A DNA stretch of 64,000 nt from JASLEW01 sp035544875 (GTDB lineage: Bacteria > Acidobacteriota > Thermoanaerobaculia > Multivoradales > UBA5704). Below are positions 16,737 to 23,921 of this stretch, in pieces; positions within the stretch are counted from its first letter, which is position 1, and every line of letters begins with the position of its first letter. The translations under genes were made by a program, and so were the position numbers. The notes beneath the pieces were generated by a model that did not search any database, had not been told where the DNA came from, and was given only the letters and a program-made list of their open reading frames with translations. The stretch spans positions 49,515-113,514 of the forward strand of contig DASZZP010000100.1 of the NCBI GenBank assembly GCA_035544875.1, given 5' to 3'.

Positions 16737-17366
16737 GCGCCGCCGCCCGTCCTCGCCGTCGCCGTTCTCGCCCTCGCGCTCACCGCGGCGGCCGCCCGGG
16801 TCACCGGCGCCGACCAGCCCAAACCCCAGGGCAAGGAGGCCCCCGCCGCCCTCTCGCCCAAGGCGCAGCTCGTCAGGCAGTTCTCGGCCGAGCCCTGGCA
16901 CGGCGAGGGGCTTCCGCCCGAGCCCGGCCGGTCCGCGAGCGCGTTCCTCCCGGAAGGTCCGCAGCCGGCTTTCGATCGCCTCACCAGCGAGCGCCAGCTT
17001 GCCGCCTGGCGCGCCTACTACGACCACCGCATCTCGGGATTGCGCCAGCGCGGGGAGGTCTACCGCTGGCAGCTCGACTCCTCGCGCATCATCTTCGTGG
17101 TGGTGATCTTCCTGGTGCTCGTCGGGATCTACTTCTCCTGGCTGCAATTCCGGATCTCGCTGCGCCCCAAGCCGGCGCGGGTCGCCGCCGACGGCGCCTC
17201 GCCAGGCGAAGCCGTGGCCGCGGCGGCGATGACCGAGATCTCGGCTAGTCTCGAGGGCGGGATCAAGGTCAGCTCACCCGTCCTCGGCGTCGTCATCCTG
17301 GTCATCTCCCTGCTTTTCTTCTATCTCTACCTCGCCTACGTCTACCCGATCACACAGAACTTCTGA
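16737..17366 (+). CDS. Secreted/membrane protein with unresolved start
   Basis: An open frame of 209 codons runs from just after a TGA (16734-16736) to 17366. It opens with a signal-peptide-like stretch (VLAVAVLALALTAAARVTGA), then a hydrophilic region, and two clear membrane helices near the C-terminal half (SRIIFVVVIFLVLVGIYFSW and SPVLGVVILVISLLFFYLYL). No ATG, GTG or TTG precedes the signal-like part in this frame. The first usable start is a TTG at 17040, giving 108 residues. A one-base deletion or an assembly error near 16,730 would explain this. Function unknown. Confidence 0.55.
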   Translation, partial: APPPVLAVAVLALALTAAAARVTGADQPKPQGKEAPAALSPKAQLVRQFSAEPWHGEGLPPEPGRSASAFLPEGPQPAFDRLTSERQLAAWRAYYDHRISGLRQRGEVYRWQLDSSRIIFVVVIFLVLVGIYFSWLQFRISLRPKPARVAADGASPGEAVAAAAMTEISASLEGGIKVSSPVLGVVILVISLLFFYLYLAYVYPITQNF

Positions 17367-17369
17367 GCC

Positions 17370-17648
17370 CTGACCGAGCCGGACGCTCGTGCGATCCGTC
17401 GGTCGCTTGGCCTCACGCAAGTGGAGTTTGCGGCGCTCCTCAATGTCCCGGTGGCCACGATTCAGGGGTATGAACAGGGGCGGCGCGCACCCGATGCGCC
17501 GGCACGCACCCTGCTGCGCGTCGCTTTGGCAGCGCCAGAGCTCCTACGGAGCATCCACGCTGAAAGGAGGATCGCGAAGGCTTCTGGATCGCCAGGAGGA
17601 CCGGGAGCCGAGGTCGAGCCGGCCGGCGCTCATCGTTCCCGGCCCTGA
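17370..17648 (+). pseudogene. HTH (XRE/HigA-MqsA-like) antitoxin remnant
   Basis: The frame reads DARAIRRSLGLTQVEFAALL, then VPVATIQGYEQGRRAPDAPARTLLRV, the helix-turn-helix of HigA/MqsA-like antitoxins that bind their own operator. No proper start codon precedes it; the first in-frame candidate is CTG at 17370, and the GTG at 17421 would cut the HTH. The C-terminal tail drifts into Pro/Gly-rich sequence. No toxin gene is upstream. I read it as a decayed antitoxin. Confidence 0.55.
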
Positions 17649-17707
17649 TCCCTGGCTCAGTTCGCCGGCGCGAGAGATGGCTCGGGCTGTCTTGCCCTCA
17701 GCCCCCG

Positions 17708-18739
17708 TCAGCCGCTGAGCTTCTCCCAGTCCGAGTCCGGGGCGTCCATGGCGATCGACAGGCCGCCGTCGGAGCCTACGAAGACCGGGTCCTTGACCAC
17801 CCGCACCTTGCCGCCGCCGACCGCCGCCAGGTCCTGCTCCAGGCGCGGCCCGAGCCCGCGGATCAATCCGGTGCCGCCGGATACGATCACGTTGTTGCGC
17901 ACCCTCTCTTGGTACTCGGGCTGGACGCGCGACAGCAGATCCAGCATCGATTCCACCAGCGGCGGCAGGATCCCTTCGCAGGCCTGGCGCATCTCCTGGC
18001 TGATGTCGAGCTGCGTCGGCTTGCCGTTGACCGGAACGGTCACCAGCACCGGGTTCTTCGTCTGGCCGACGAAGCTCGACGTTTCCTTCCACTCGCGCAC
18101 CATGTGGACCGAGAAGCGCGCCTCCGGATAGCGCTCGCGCATCAGGCGGGAGAGCTGCTCATCGATCCAGTCGCCGGCCTGGGTCAGCGTCCGCTGGTCC
18201 TCCTCGCTCGGCAGGCGGCCGTTCATGACGCAGAAGTCAGTGGTGCCGGCGCCGATGTCGATGATCATGGTGTGCAGCAGCGCCTCCAGGCCATAGGCCA
18301 CCGCGAACGGCTCGGAAACGATCAGCAGGTTGTCCACCGCGTCTTGCATCGCCTTGCGCACGTGCTGCTTGTTGACCCGCAGCGCCTCGGCGGGCACGCC
18401 GACCACCGCGCGCACCTTCATCCCATTGCGCGTCTCGCGCGCCACCCCGACCAGCGACAGCAGGTGCCAGAGCAGCTCGCGCACCGCCGCCTCGTCCTTG
18501 TCCGATCCGTCCTTGATCAATCCCTGCTCGAGCGGCCGGTGCAGATCGAGCATCGGCCGGTTGTCCACCGCTTCGCGGCCGATCAGGACAGCCTTCTTCA
18601 AGACCTTCTTCGCGACCATGTCGAGCGGCCATCCGACATAGCTGTCCACCACGTGTTTCTCTCCGTTGGAGGCGGAGATCGAGCTGCGCGAGGTCCCGAG
18701 ATCGATCCCCACGTGGAGGACCGTTTTCTTCTCAGTCAT
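17708..18739 (-). CDS. MamK-like bacterial actin
   Basis: A 343-residue actin-fold ATPase. Phosphate 1 is GIDLGTSRSS (11-20), the central VSEPFAVAYGLEAL block is at 141-154, phosphate 2 is DIGAGTTDFC (161-170), and the adenosine motif is VSGGTGLIRGLG near 290. The spacing and the block PSEEDQRTLTQAGDWIDEQL match MamK, the magnetosome filament actin, better than MreB or ParM as I remember these families. No other magnetosome gene is visible. The gene begins 3 bp after the amidase stop, so the two form an operon, which suggests a filament that works with cell-wall hydrolysis or positioning rather than magnetosomes. Confidence 0.85.
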   Translation of the reverse strand: MTEKKTVLHVGIDLGTSRSSISASNGEKHVVDSYVGWPLDMVAKKVLKKAVLIGREAVDNRPMLDLHRPLEQGLIKDGSDKDEAAVRELLWHLLSLVGVARETRNGMKVRAVVGVPAEALRVNKQHVRKAMQDAVDNLLIVSEPFAVAYGLEALLHTMIIDIGAGTTDFCVMNGRLPSEEDQRTLTQAGDWIDEQLSRLMRERYPEARFSVHMVREWKETSSFVGQTKNPVLVTVPVNGKPTQLDISQEMRQACEGILPPLVESMLDLLSRVQPEYQERVRNNVIVSGGTGLIRGLGPRLEQDLAAVGGGKVRVVKDPVFVGSDGGLSIAMDAPDSDWEKLSG

Positions 18740-18742
18740 GGA

Positions 18743-19798
18743 TCAAATCCCTTTCTCGGCGATGCCTTGCGCGAAGCCCGCGTACGAGCGCAAGCCGCTC
18801 GCCAGGGCCTCCGCGATGTACTGGCGATAGAGCGGCTTGGCGAGCAGCCGCCCCTCCTCCTCGTTGGACAGGCAAGAAACCTCCGCCAGGATCGCCGGCA
18901 TCTGGGTCGCCAGCAGCACGATGAACGGTGCCGACTTGACCCCGCGGTCCTCCATCCTGGGGTTGACCTTGCCGAGGGAACGGAACAGCGATGCCTGGAC
19001 CATCTCGGCCAGCTTGCGCGACTTGTCCTGCCGTACTCCGGCGTAGATGCGTTCGAGCAGCGGCCGCATGTCGGCCAGCGAGTAGCCCGAATCGCGGTTC
19101 TCGGCGGCTGCCAGGCGGGTCAGGAAGGGGTCGTCGGTGGGGCCCAGGAAGTAGGTCTCGACGCCGCGCGCTTCACGGTTGCCGATCCAGTTGACGTGCA
19201 CGGAAACGAAGATGTCGGCGCCCATCCGGTTGGCATAAGCGGCGCGCTCCTCGAGCGACACCGCGCGGTCGCTGTCGCGAGTCATCAGCACCTGGAAGGA
19301 CTTCCCATCCTCGAGGATGCGGCGCAGGCGATCGGCGATGTCCAGGGTGACGTCCTTTTCCAGCAGTCCGGACGGCGTCCGGGTGCCGAGGCTGTCGCCG
19401 CCGTGCCCGGCATCGATGGCGATCTTGCGGATTGCGAGCGGGAAGACCGAGGCGTCGACCGCCGGTTCGGCGCCCGGCGTGCGAGCGGGGCTGGCGACGG
19501 CAACCGAGGATGTCGGCGCAGCGATGGCCGCCGGGCGGCCGGGAAGCGAGGACGAGGGGCGCAGCTCACCGGCCGCTGCCGCCCCCCGGCGCGGCGGATT
19601 GGCCGCGACCGAGAGGGTCGAGACTAGGCCCGACGAGCCGAACAGGACCAGCGCGGGGAGGAGCAGCGCCAGCGCGCCGGCGAATCGGAAGCGCTGCCGC
19701 CGGCGGCGCGGGGGGCGCACGTGGCCGCGGATCAGGTCGACGTTCTCCTGCACCAGGTCCTGGACCAGCCGCCGCTTGAGGCGATCGAAGTTGGCCAT
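18743..19798 (-). CDS. N-acetylmuramoyl-L-alanine amidase (Amidase_3)
   Basis: A 351-residue membrane-anchored cell-wall amidase. A short cytoplasmic segment (1-38), a membrane helix (about 39-58) and an Ala/Pro linker lead to an AmiC/LytC-type zinc amidase domain (about 124-348). Zinc and catalytic residues are visible: His132 in DAGHGG, Glu147, His201 in VSVHVN and the Glu of AEVSCLSN. The ATG at 19798 begins MANFDRLKRRL; the frame is open further upstream, but through repeat-rich non-coding sequence. It hydrolyses the amide between N-acetylmuramic acid and the stem peptide. The paired MamK-like actin gene follows after 3 bp. Confidence 0.9.
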   Translation of the reverse strand: MANFDRLKRRLVQDLVQENVDLIRGHVRPPRRRRQRFRFAGALALLLPALVLFGSSGLVSTLSVAANPPRRGAAAAGELRPSSSLPGRPAAIAAPTSSVAVASPARTPGAEPAVDASVFPLAIRKIAIDAGHGGDSLGTRTPSGLLEKDVTLDIADRLRRILEDGKSFQVLMTRDSDRAVSLEERAAYANRMGADIFVSVHVNWIGNREARGVETYFLGPTDDPFLTRLAAAENRDSGYSLADMRPLLERIYAGVRQDKSRKLAEMVQASLFRSLGKVNPRMEDRGVKSAPFIVLLATQMPAILAEVSCLSNEEEGRLLAKPLYRQYIAEALASGLRSYAGFAQGIAEKGI

Positions 19799-20063
19799 CA
19801 GCAGGATCCCGGTCCCGCCGGCGGCCCGGCAAAGGGGCCCGTGCTGGAGAGGACAGCGGCGACGGCGGCGAACATCGTGAAGGCGGCGCTCGGCTTGGCG
19901 GAGCCCATCCGCGGGAGGAAACCCGGCCGTCCGCAGCCTCGGGCCGCCGCTCCACCTCGCTGGCGAGAAACTCCTTGGACATGGGAGTTTACTACAGCGG
20001 AGCCCCCTCCGTCCCGGCCCCCGGAGCAGGGATGCCGGAAGGGAGGTGACACTTTGGCGGAGG

Positions 20064-20185
20064 GGAGCGACGGAGGTCATGGGGGGATCAGGCACCGCGC
20101 GCTGGTTGGGGTGGTCGAGAATGACGCTCTGGGAGGTGGAGGTCGGGCGCGCGGAGCCTGATCCCCCCATGACCTCCGCCGCTCC
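20064..20185 (-). repeat. Long-hairpin element, copy 1 (inverted orientation)
   Basis: Two ~38-nt arms (20064-20101 and 20147-20185) are almost fully complementary around a 45-nt loop. The reverse complement of the loop matches the loops of the elements at 22229-22347 and 32613-32732 (shared GGGGTGGT, GACGCTCTGGG, TGGAGGT). The outer ends (GGAGCG-CGGAGG) and inner ends (CCGCGCGC) of the arms match too, while the ~17 bases in the middle differ yet stay paired. It lies between the amidase and PilZ genes. The whole 19799-20397 interval holds no gene. Confidence 0.85.
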
Positions 20186-20203
20186 GGGCCAGCGAGGTGG
20201 GGA

Positions 20204-20383
20204 GAGGCCCTTCCCTGGCTCTAGGCGGGGCCAGTACTCCTCCCCCGCAGGATGGGGTCATGTGGCGGGGGCCAGGCCCATCGATGGGGCTTGGGGCAAG
20301 GGGAGAAGAGGGCCTCCCTTAGCTTTGGGCGGGGGCGAGTACTCCTCCCCGCAGGATGGGGTCATGGGGCGAGGGCCAGGGCC
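20204..20383. repeat. Two ~75-bp direct repeats
   Basis: 20204-20278 and 20308-20383 are about 85% alike. Each contains AGTACTCCTCC, CGCAGGATGGGGTCATG and a closing GGGCCAGG. They lie next to the long-hairpin element, between amidase and PilZ genes. No reading frame is conserved between them, so they look like a non-coding duplication. Confidence 0.7.
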
Positions 20384-20397
20384 CCCCGCCATGATGG

Positions 20398-21978
20398 TTA
20401 GCGGGGTTTGAGGTGGATGCGCAGCTGGTGGCCTTGGGCGGTGATGGCTTCGATGGCGACGGCCGGGTTGGCCAGGTCCAGGACCACGTGCAGCTGCTGG
20501 ATCGGGTGGAAGCCGGTGCGGACCTGGAACAGCTCGGGGGTCTTGACTTCCACGCGCCGCATGGCGAACGGGCGTTCGATGCCCTTGAGCCTGATCACTT
20601 CGCGAGCCGCCGGACCGTTGATGCGGACATGGGAGTAGGAACCCCGCGGAAAGTTGCCGTTCCCCCAGAGGACGACATCAGTGCCACCGCCGGACGACTC
20701 CCAGGTGATCTTGTCGAGCCCGCTCAAGGCCTGACCCGCGGCGGCGGAGCCCGCTCCCGCATCGTCCTCACCGTTTGCCGCAACCGTGGGAATGGCAGTG
20801 CCGGCCTGGGCGTCTGGCGTAGAAGCCACCGCGGCACGCGGGACCGCGCTCGCAGCCGCGGGCTGACTCGAGGCTGGGCTCGCGGCCGCTGCCTCAGCCT
20901 GCGCGAGAGCCAGAGCCCTTGGCAGCTGCCCCACCGCTGGCCGCGCACCCGGCACCGTGATGGGGTGCGGGCGGGCGGCCTCGGCCTCGTCGCCGCCAGT
21001 AACCCAACCGAGCACGTAGTCGCGCAGCAGGTAGGTCGCGCCACCCAGAACGACGGCCGCCAGGAGCACGCCGGCGAGAGGAAGACGGGAACGGCGCCGC
21101 GGTGTGTCCGGGTGAAAAGCCGCGAAGAGCGGCGGCTGAGCCACCGGCGGAGGCGCCGGCTCGGGCTCTGCGGGCGGGGTGAGCGCGGCCGGAGGTGCCG
21201 GCTCGAGCTCTTCGAGCGCGGGCAGCGCCGCCTGAGGTGCCGGCTCGATCTCCTCAAAAGGGGGCAACACGGCTGGAAGCGCTGGCACGAGCTCTTCGAG
21301 CGGGGGCAGCGCGGCAGCCATCGCCTGCAACGGGTCGAGCTCTGCAGCTCCTGCGGTGGGAGCCGCCGTCCCGGGCCCGCTCAGCCCTGGCATCTGCGCG
21401 CCCGTAGCCTTCGGTTCCGGTACTGCTGCTGCTGAGCCAGACGTGGTCGCCGCTCCCGCCTGGGCGCTGGGCGGAGCGCCTTTCTCCGGACCGGCAGCGG
21501 GGGCGGGGGCCGAGGTGACGTCGAAGGGCTGGCCGCCGTGCAGGACGAAGTCGTCGACGATCTTGTGGATGAGCTCTTTGCTGCCTGGGCTCAATGCGAG
21601 AAAACGGATGCCCATCCCCGCCGGCCGATTCGGTCCCTCGCCGCCGGTCCGCACCCAGGCCACCTCGCCGCGTCCCTTGATGAGCTCATAGCCGTCGCCG
21701 AGTCGAAACTCGAACTCCAGCAGCTGTCCCTGGGGCTCCGGCGTCTCGGTCCTGATGAAGATCCCGCCCGGGGAGATGTTGGCCACGTACTCGTTGATGA
21801 AGCCGCTGAAGCGCTCGAACTTCAGCTGGATGGAATGCGCGATCGGCGCCCGCCGCGAGTCGCGCGGGGCAGTCGACTGATCGCTCACCGGCTTCTCAGC
21901 CTCGCCAGCCTTGGCGCCAGGCATGGCCCACTTCCCCCAGACTTCCCTGTCCCCTGCTGCCATCTCTTGGGCCGGCAT
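20398..21978 (-). CDS. PilZ-domain protein with C-terminal AMIN-like domain
   Basis: A 526-residue protein with an unusual layout. Residues about 45-150 are a PilZ-type domain (RRAPIAHSIQLKF, NISPGGIFIRT, GEVAWVR) of the myxobacterial TIGR02266 kind, which lacks the full RxxxR c-di-GMP motif. A long Pro/Ala/Glu linker with imperfect PALEELEPAPP-like repeats follows (about 165-290). A membrane helix (about 305-325) and a C-terminal beta-rich AMIN-like domain (about 415-526) complete it. AMIN domains target periplasmic proteins to the envelope or to secretins. It could carry a cytoplasmic signal across the membrane to the wall. Start uncertain: ATG at 21978, or 21924, which has a GGGGGAAG upstream. 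Confidence 0.75.
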   Translation of the reverse strand: MPAQEMAAGDREVWGKWAMPGAKAGEAEKPVSDQSTAPRDSRRAPIAHSIQLKFERFSGFINEYVANISPGGIFIRTETPEPQGQLLEFEFRLGDGYELIKGRGEVAWVRTGGEGPNRPAGMGIRFLALSPGSKELIHKIVDDFVLHGGQPFDVTSAPAPAAGPEKGAPPSAQAGAATTSGSAAAVPEPKATGAQMPGLSGPGTAAPTAGAAELDPLQAMAAALPPLEELVPALPAVLPPFEEIEPAPQAALPALEELEPAPPAALTPPAEPEPAPPPVAQPPLFAAFHPDTPRRRSRLPLAGVLLAAVVLGGATYLLRDYVLGWVTGGDEAEAARPHPITVPGARPAVGQLPRALALAQAEAAAASPASSQPAAASAVPRAAVASTPDAQAGTAIPTVAANGEDDAGAGSAAAGQALSGLDKITWESSGGGTDVVLWGNGNFPRGSYSHVRINGPAAREVIRLKGIERPFAMRRVEVKTPELFQVRTGFHPIQQLHVVLDLANPAVAIEAITAQGHQLRIHLKPR

Positions 21979-22087
21979 GATACCACCGCCAAAGGCCCCA
22001 ACTTCGCAGGCGCGACGCTACAAGTCCTCCCCCAGGATCGGTACCAGCCGCCGCGGCTCTCACCCTTCCCCTTCCCCATCAAGCGGG

Positions 22088-22221
22088 GGCGGGAGGAAGT
22101 CCTGCCCTGGTCCGAGGCCCCAGCAGGGCTTGCCGCCCCGCTGCAGGTCCCCCATGTTGCGGAGGCGGGAGGAAGTCCTGGCCCTGGCCCGAGGCCGTAA
22201 CAGGGCTCGCCGCCCCGCTGC
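22088..22221. repeat. Two ~57-bp direct repeats upstream of the PilZ gene
   Basis: 22088-22144 and 22164-22221 share GGCGGGAGGAAGTCCTG, CCGAGGCC, CAGGGCT and CGCCCCGCTGC with few differences. They are followed directly by a long-hairpin element. The 21979-22532 interval between divergent genes holds only these repeats and presumably the two promoters. Confidence 0.7.
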
Positions 22222-22228
22222 CGGTTCC

Positions 22229-22347
22229 GAGCGTCGCAGGTTACCGCGCGACCTGGGTCCGCTCGCCACAACCTCACCGCAGAGAGTCTCGCCTCACCAA
22301 CCCCGCCAAGCGAGCGGACCCAGGTCGCGCGGTGACCTGAGATGCTC
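22229..22347 (+). repeat. Long-hairpin element, copy 2
   Basis: Arms 22229-22266 and 22310-22347 pair over 38 nt with three mismatches, around a 43-nt loop ending ACCAACCCCGCCAA. Against the copy at 32613-32732 the arms differ at two internal sites (CCGCGCG/CCTCGCG and CGCTCGC/CGCGCGC), and in each case the other arm carries the matching change. It lies between the divergent PilZ and saccharopine-dehydrogenase genes. Confidence 0.88.
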
Positions 22348-22532
22348 CACACCGGCCCGCCGGTATCCCCAAAGCGGCCTCCTCGGCGAGGGTGGTGGAC
22401 GGAGGGGGCCCGCCGCCCGCCTGTGCTAGCATCCAGCCTCCTTCGAGGGGGACGCCCCCTCATCCCCCGTCCAGGGACCCGAGCGGATGCGGCTGCGCCG
22501 GCAGCCGCCAGCGGCTCGGGGTGAGCTCAGCC

Positions 22533-23669
22533 ATGACCAAGAAGCACGTGCTGCTGATCGCCGGGGCCGGGGGGATGGGGAGCGCTGTCGGCCTCCTCCT
22601 GCGCGAGCTCGGCGACTTCGAAGTCGACCTCTTCATCGGCGATTCGGAGACTGCCCGCGCGGAAGCCGCCGCGGCCTGGATCCGCGACGGCTCGGCTCGG
22701 AAAGGGGCGGTCCACGCCTTTCATCTTCCTGCCTCCGGATCGGCGGCTCCGTTCGCCGAGGCCCTCGACCGGGCCGAGATCCTCCTCGACTGCCTGCCGG
22801 GCAAGGAGGCGCCGCGCATGGCACGCCTGGCGCGCCGCCACCACCTTCACTACGCCAACCTCACCGAACACGTCGGCGAAACCCAGGAAGTGATCGAGAT
22901 CGCCGCCGGGGCGCCGCAGGGCTTCATTCTGCAGACCGGTCTCGCGCCCGGGTTCGTCAACGTCCTCGCCCACGGCCTCTTCCAGCGGTTCGGTGAGGAA
23001 CATGGCGTTCAGGGGGCCGATTCAGTGGCGATGCGGGTCGGCGCGCTCCCCACGGCCGCCCGCCCGCCGCACTACTACGGCTTCACCTGGAGCTCGATCG
23101 GGGTTGCCACCGAGTACGTCGAGCCCGCCACGGTGATTCGAGATGGCAAGCGGACGACCCGCCCGTCGCTCTCCGACCGCGAAAGCATCCTGATCAACGG
23201 CGTCCTCTACGAGGAGGCCCTGACCTCGGGCGGCGCGGCGGACCTTCCCGCGGAGCTTGCCGGACGGGTTCAGAAGCTCGACTACAAGACCCTCCGCTAC
23301 CCCGGCCATTACGCCTGGATTCAGTCGATCCTCGACGAGGCTCCGCCGGGGAGCGACCGCGCCGACTACCTGCTGCGCCGGATGCAGGAGTCGGTGCCGT
23401 TTGTCGACGACGACCTGGTCACCATCTACGCTGCCGTCGAAGGGCGGGGCGCCGACGGCGCGCTCCGGCGGATCGAGGACGCGCGGCTGATCCGGCCCTG
23501 CCGGGTGGGCGCCAGAACGCTCAAAGCCATCCAGGCCACGACGGCCGCCGGTCTCGCAGAATCGGCCCGCCTGCTGCTCGATAGAGCTCACCAAGGCGTC
23601 TGTTTGCAAAGCCAGATCGACCCGGCCCACTTCATGGCAGGTCCCTTCGTCAGCAGGATTTGCGGATGA
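22533..23669 (+). CDS. Saccharopine dehydrogenase-like protein
   Basis: A 378-residue protein with an N-terminal Rossmann domain (GAGGMGSAVGLLL at residues 11-23) and the C-terminal substrate domain of the saccharopine dehydrogenase/LYS9 family (TGLAPGFVNVLAHGL, KTLRYPGHYAWI). The family interconverts saccharopine and alpha-aminoadipate semialdehyde plus glutamate, or related imine substrates. The ATG at 22533 follows GGGGTGAG. An ALDH7-type dehydrogenase at 26687 would oxidise the semialdehyde, so lysine breakdown via saccharopine is a reasonable reading. Other roles of this broad family remain possible. Confidence 0.82.
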   Translation: MTKKHVLLIAGAGGMGSAVGLLLRELGDFEVDLFIGDSETARAEAAAAWIRDGSARKGAVHAFHLPASGSAAPFAEALDRAEILLDCLPGKEAPRMARLARRHHLHYANLTEHVGETQEVIEIAAGAPQGFILQTGLAPGFVNVLAHGLFQRFGEEHGVQGADSVAMRVGALPTAARPPHYYGFTWSSIGVATEYVEPATVIRDGKRTTRPSLSDRESILINGVLYEEALTSGGAADLPAELAGRVQKLDYKTLRYPGHYAWIQSILDEAPPGSDRADYLLRRMQESVPFVDDDLVTIYAAVEGRGADGALRRIEDARLIRPCRVGARTLKAIQATTAAGLAESARLLLDRAHQGVCLQSQIDPAHFMAGPFVSRICG

Positions 23670-23694
23670 GCTTCCGGCGAAACTCCACTGCCCG

Positions 23695-23886
23695 TGTGGA
23701 AAACTTTCTCTCCCGGCGCGGCTTGCTCACGGATAGTCGCTTCCAGGCACCCGAGACCAATTTTCAAACTACTGATTCTAAATGGGTTGCACGGATTGCA
23801 CAAGAAGGTGTTCAAAGTGGGTAAAACCACGGTATCTTCGCCATTCTCGCACCAGCCGCGACGGTTTTCCCACAGGCTTTTCCACA
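23695..23886. other. Cluster of TTTTCCACA-like sites in a convergent gap
   Basis: Between two convergent genes, TTTTCCACA occurs once on each strand (23695-23703 minus, 23878-23886 plus) and TTTTCCCACA once (23865-23874). TTTTCCACA serves as a DnaA box in some bacteria. The gap is also AT-richer than its surroundings. There is no dnaA or dnaN nearby, and three sites are few for an origin. Confidence 0.25.
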
Positions 23887-23921
23887 GCACCTGCGGAATC
23901 CGATTCGTCGCAGAAGAGTGA

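Noticed and set aside
23670..23921. Chromosomal origin of replication
   Set aside because: Too few DnaA-box-like sites, no dnaA/dnaN/gyrB nearby and no clear AT-rich unwinding repeats.
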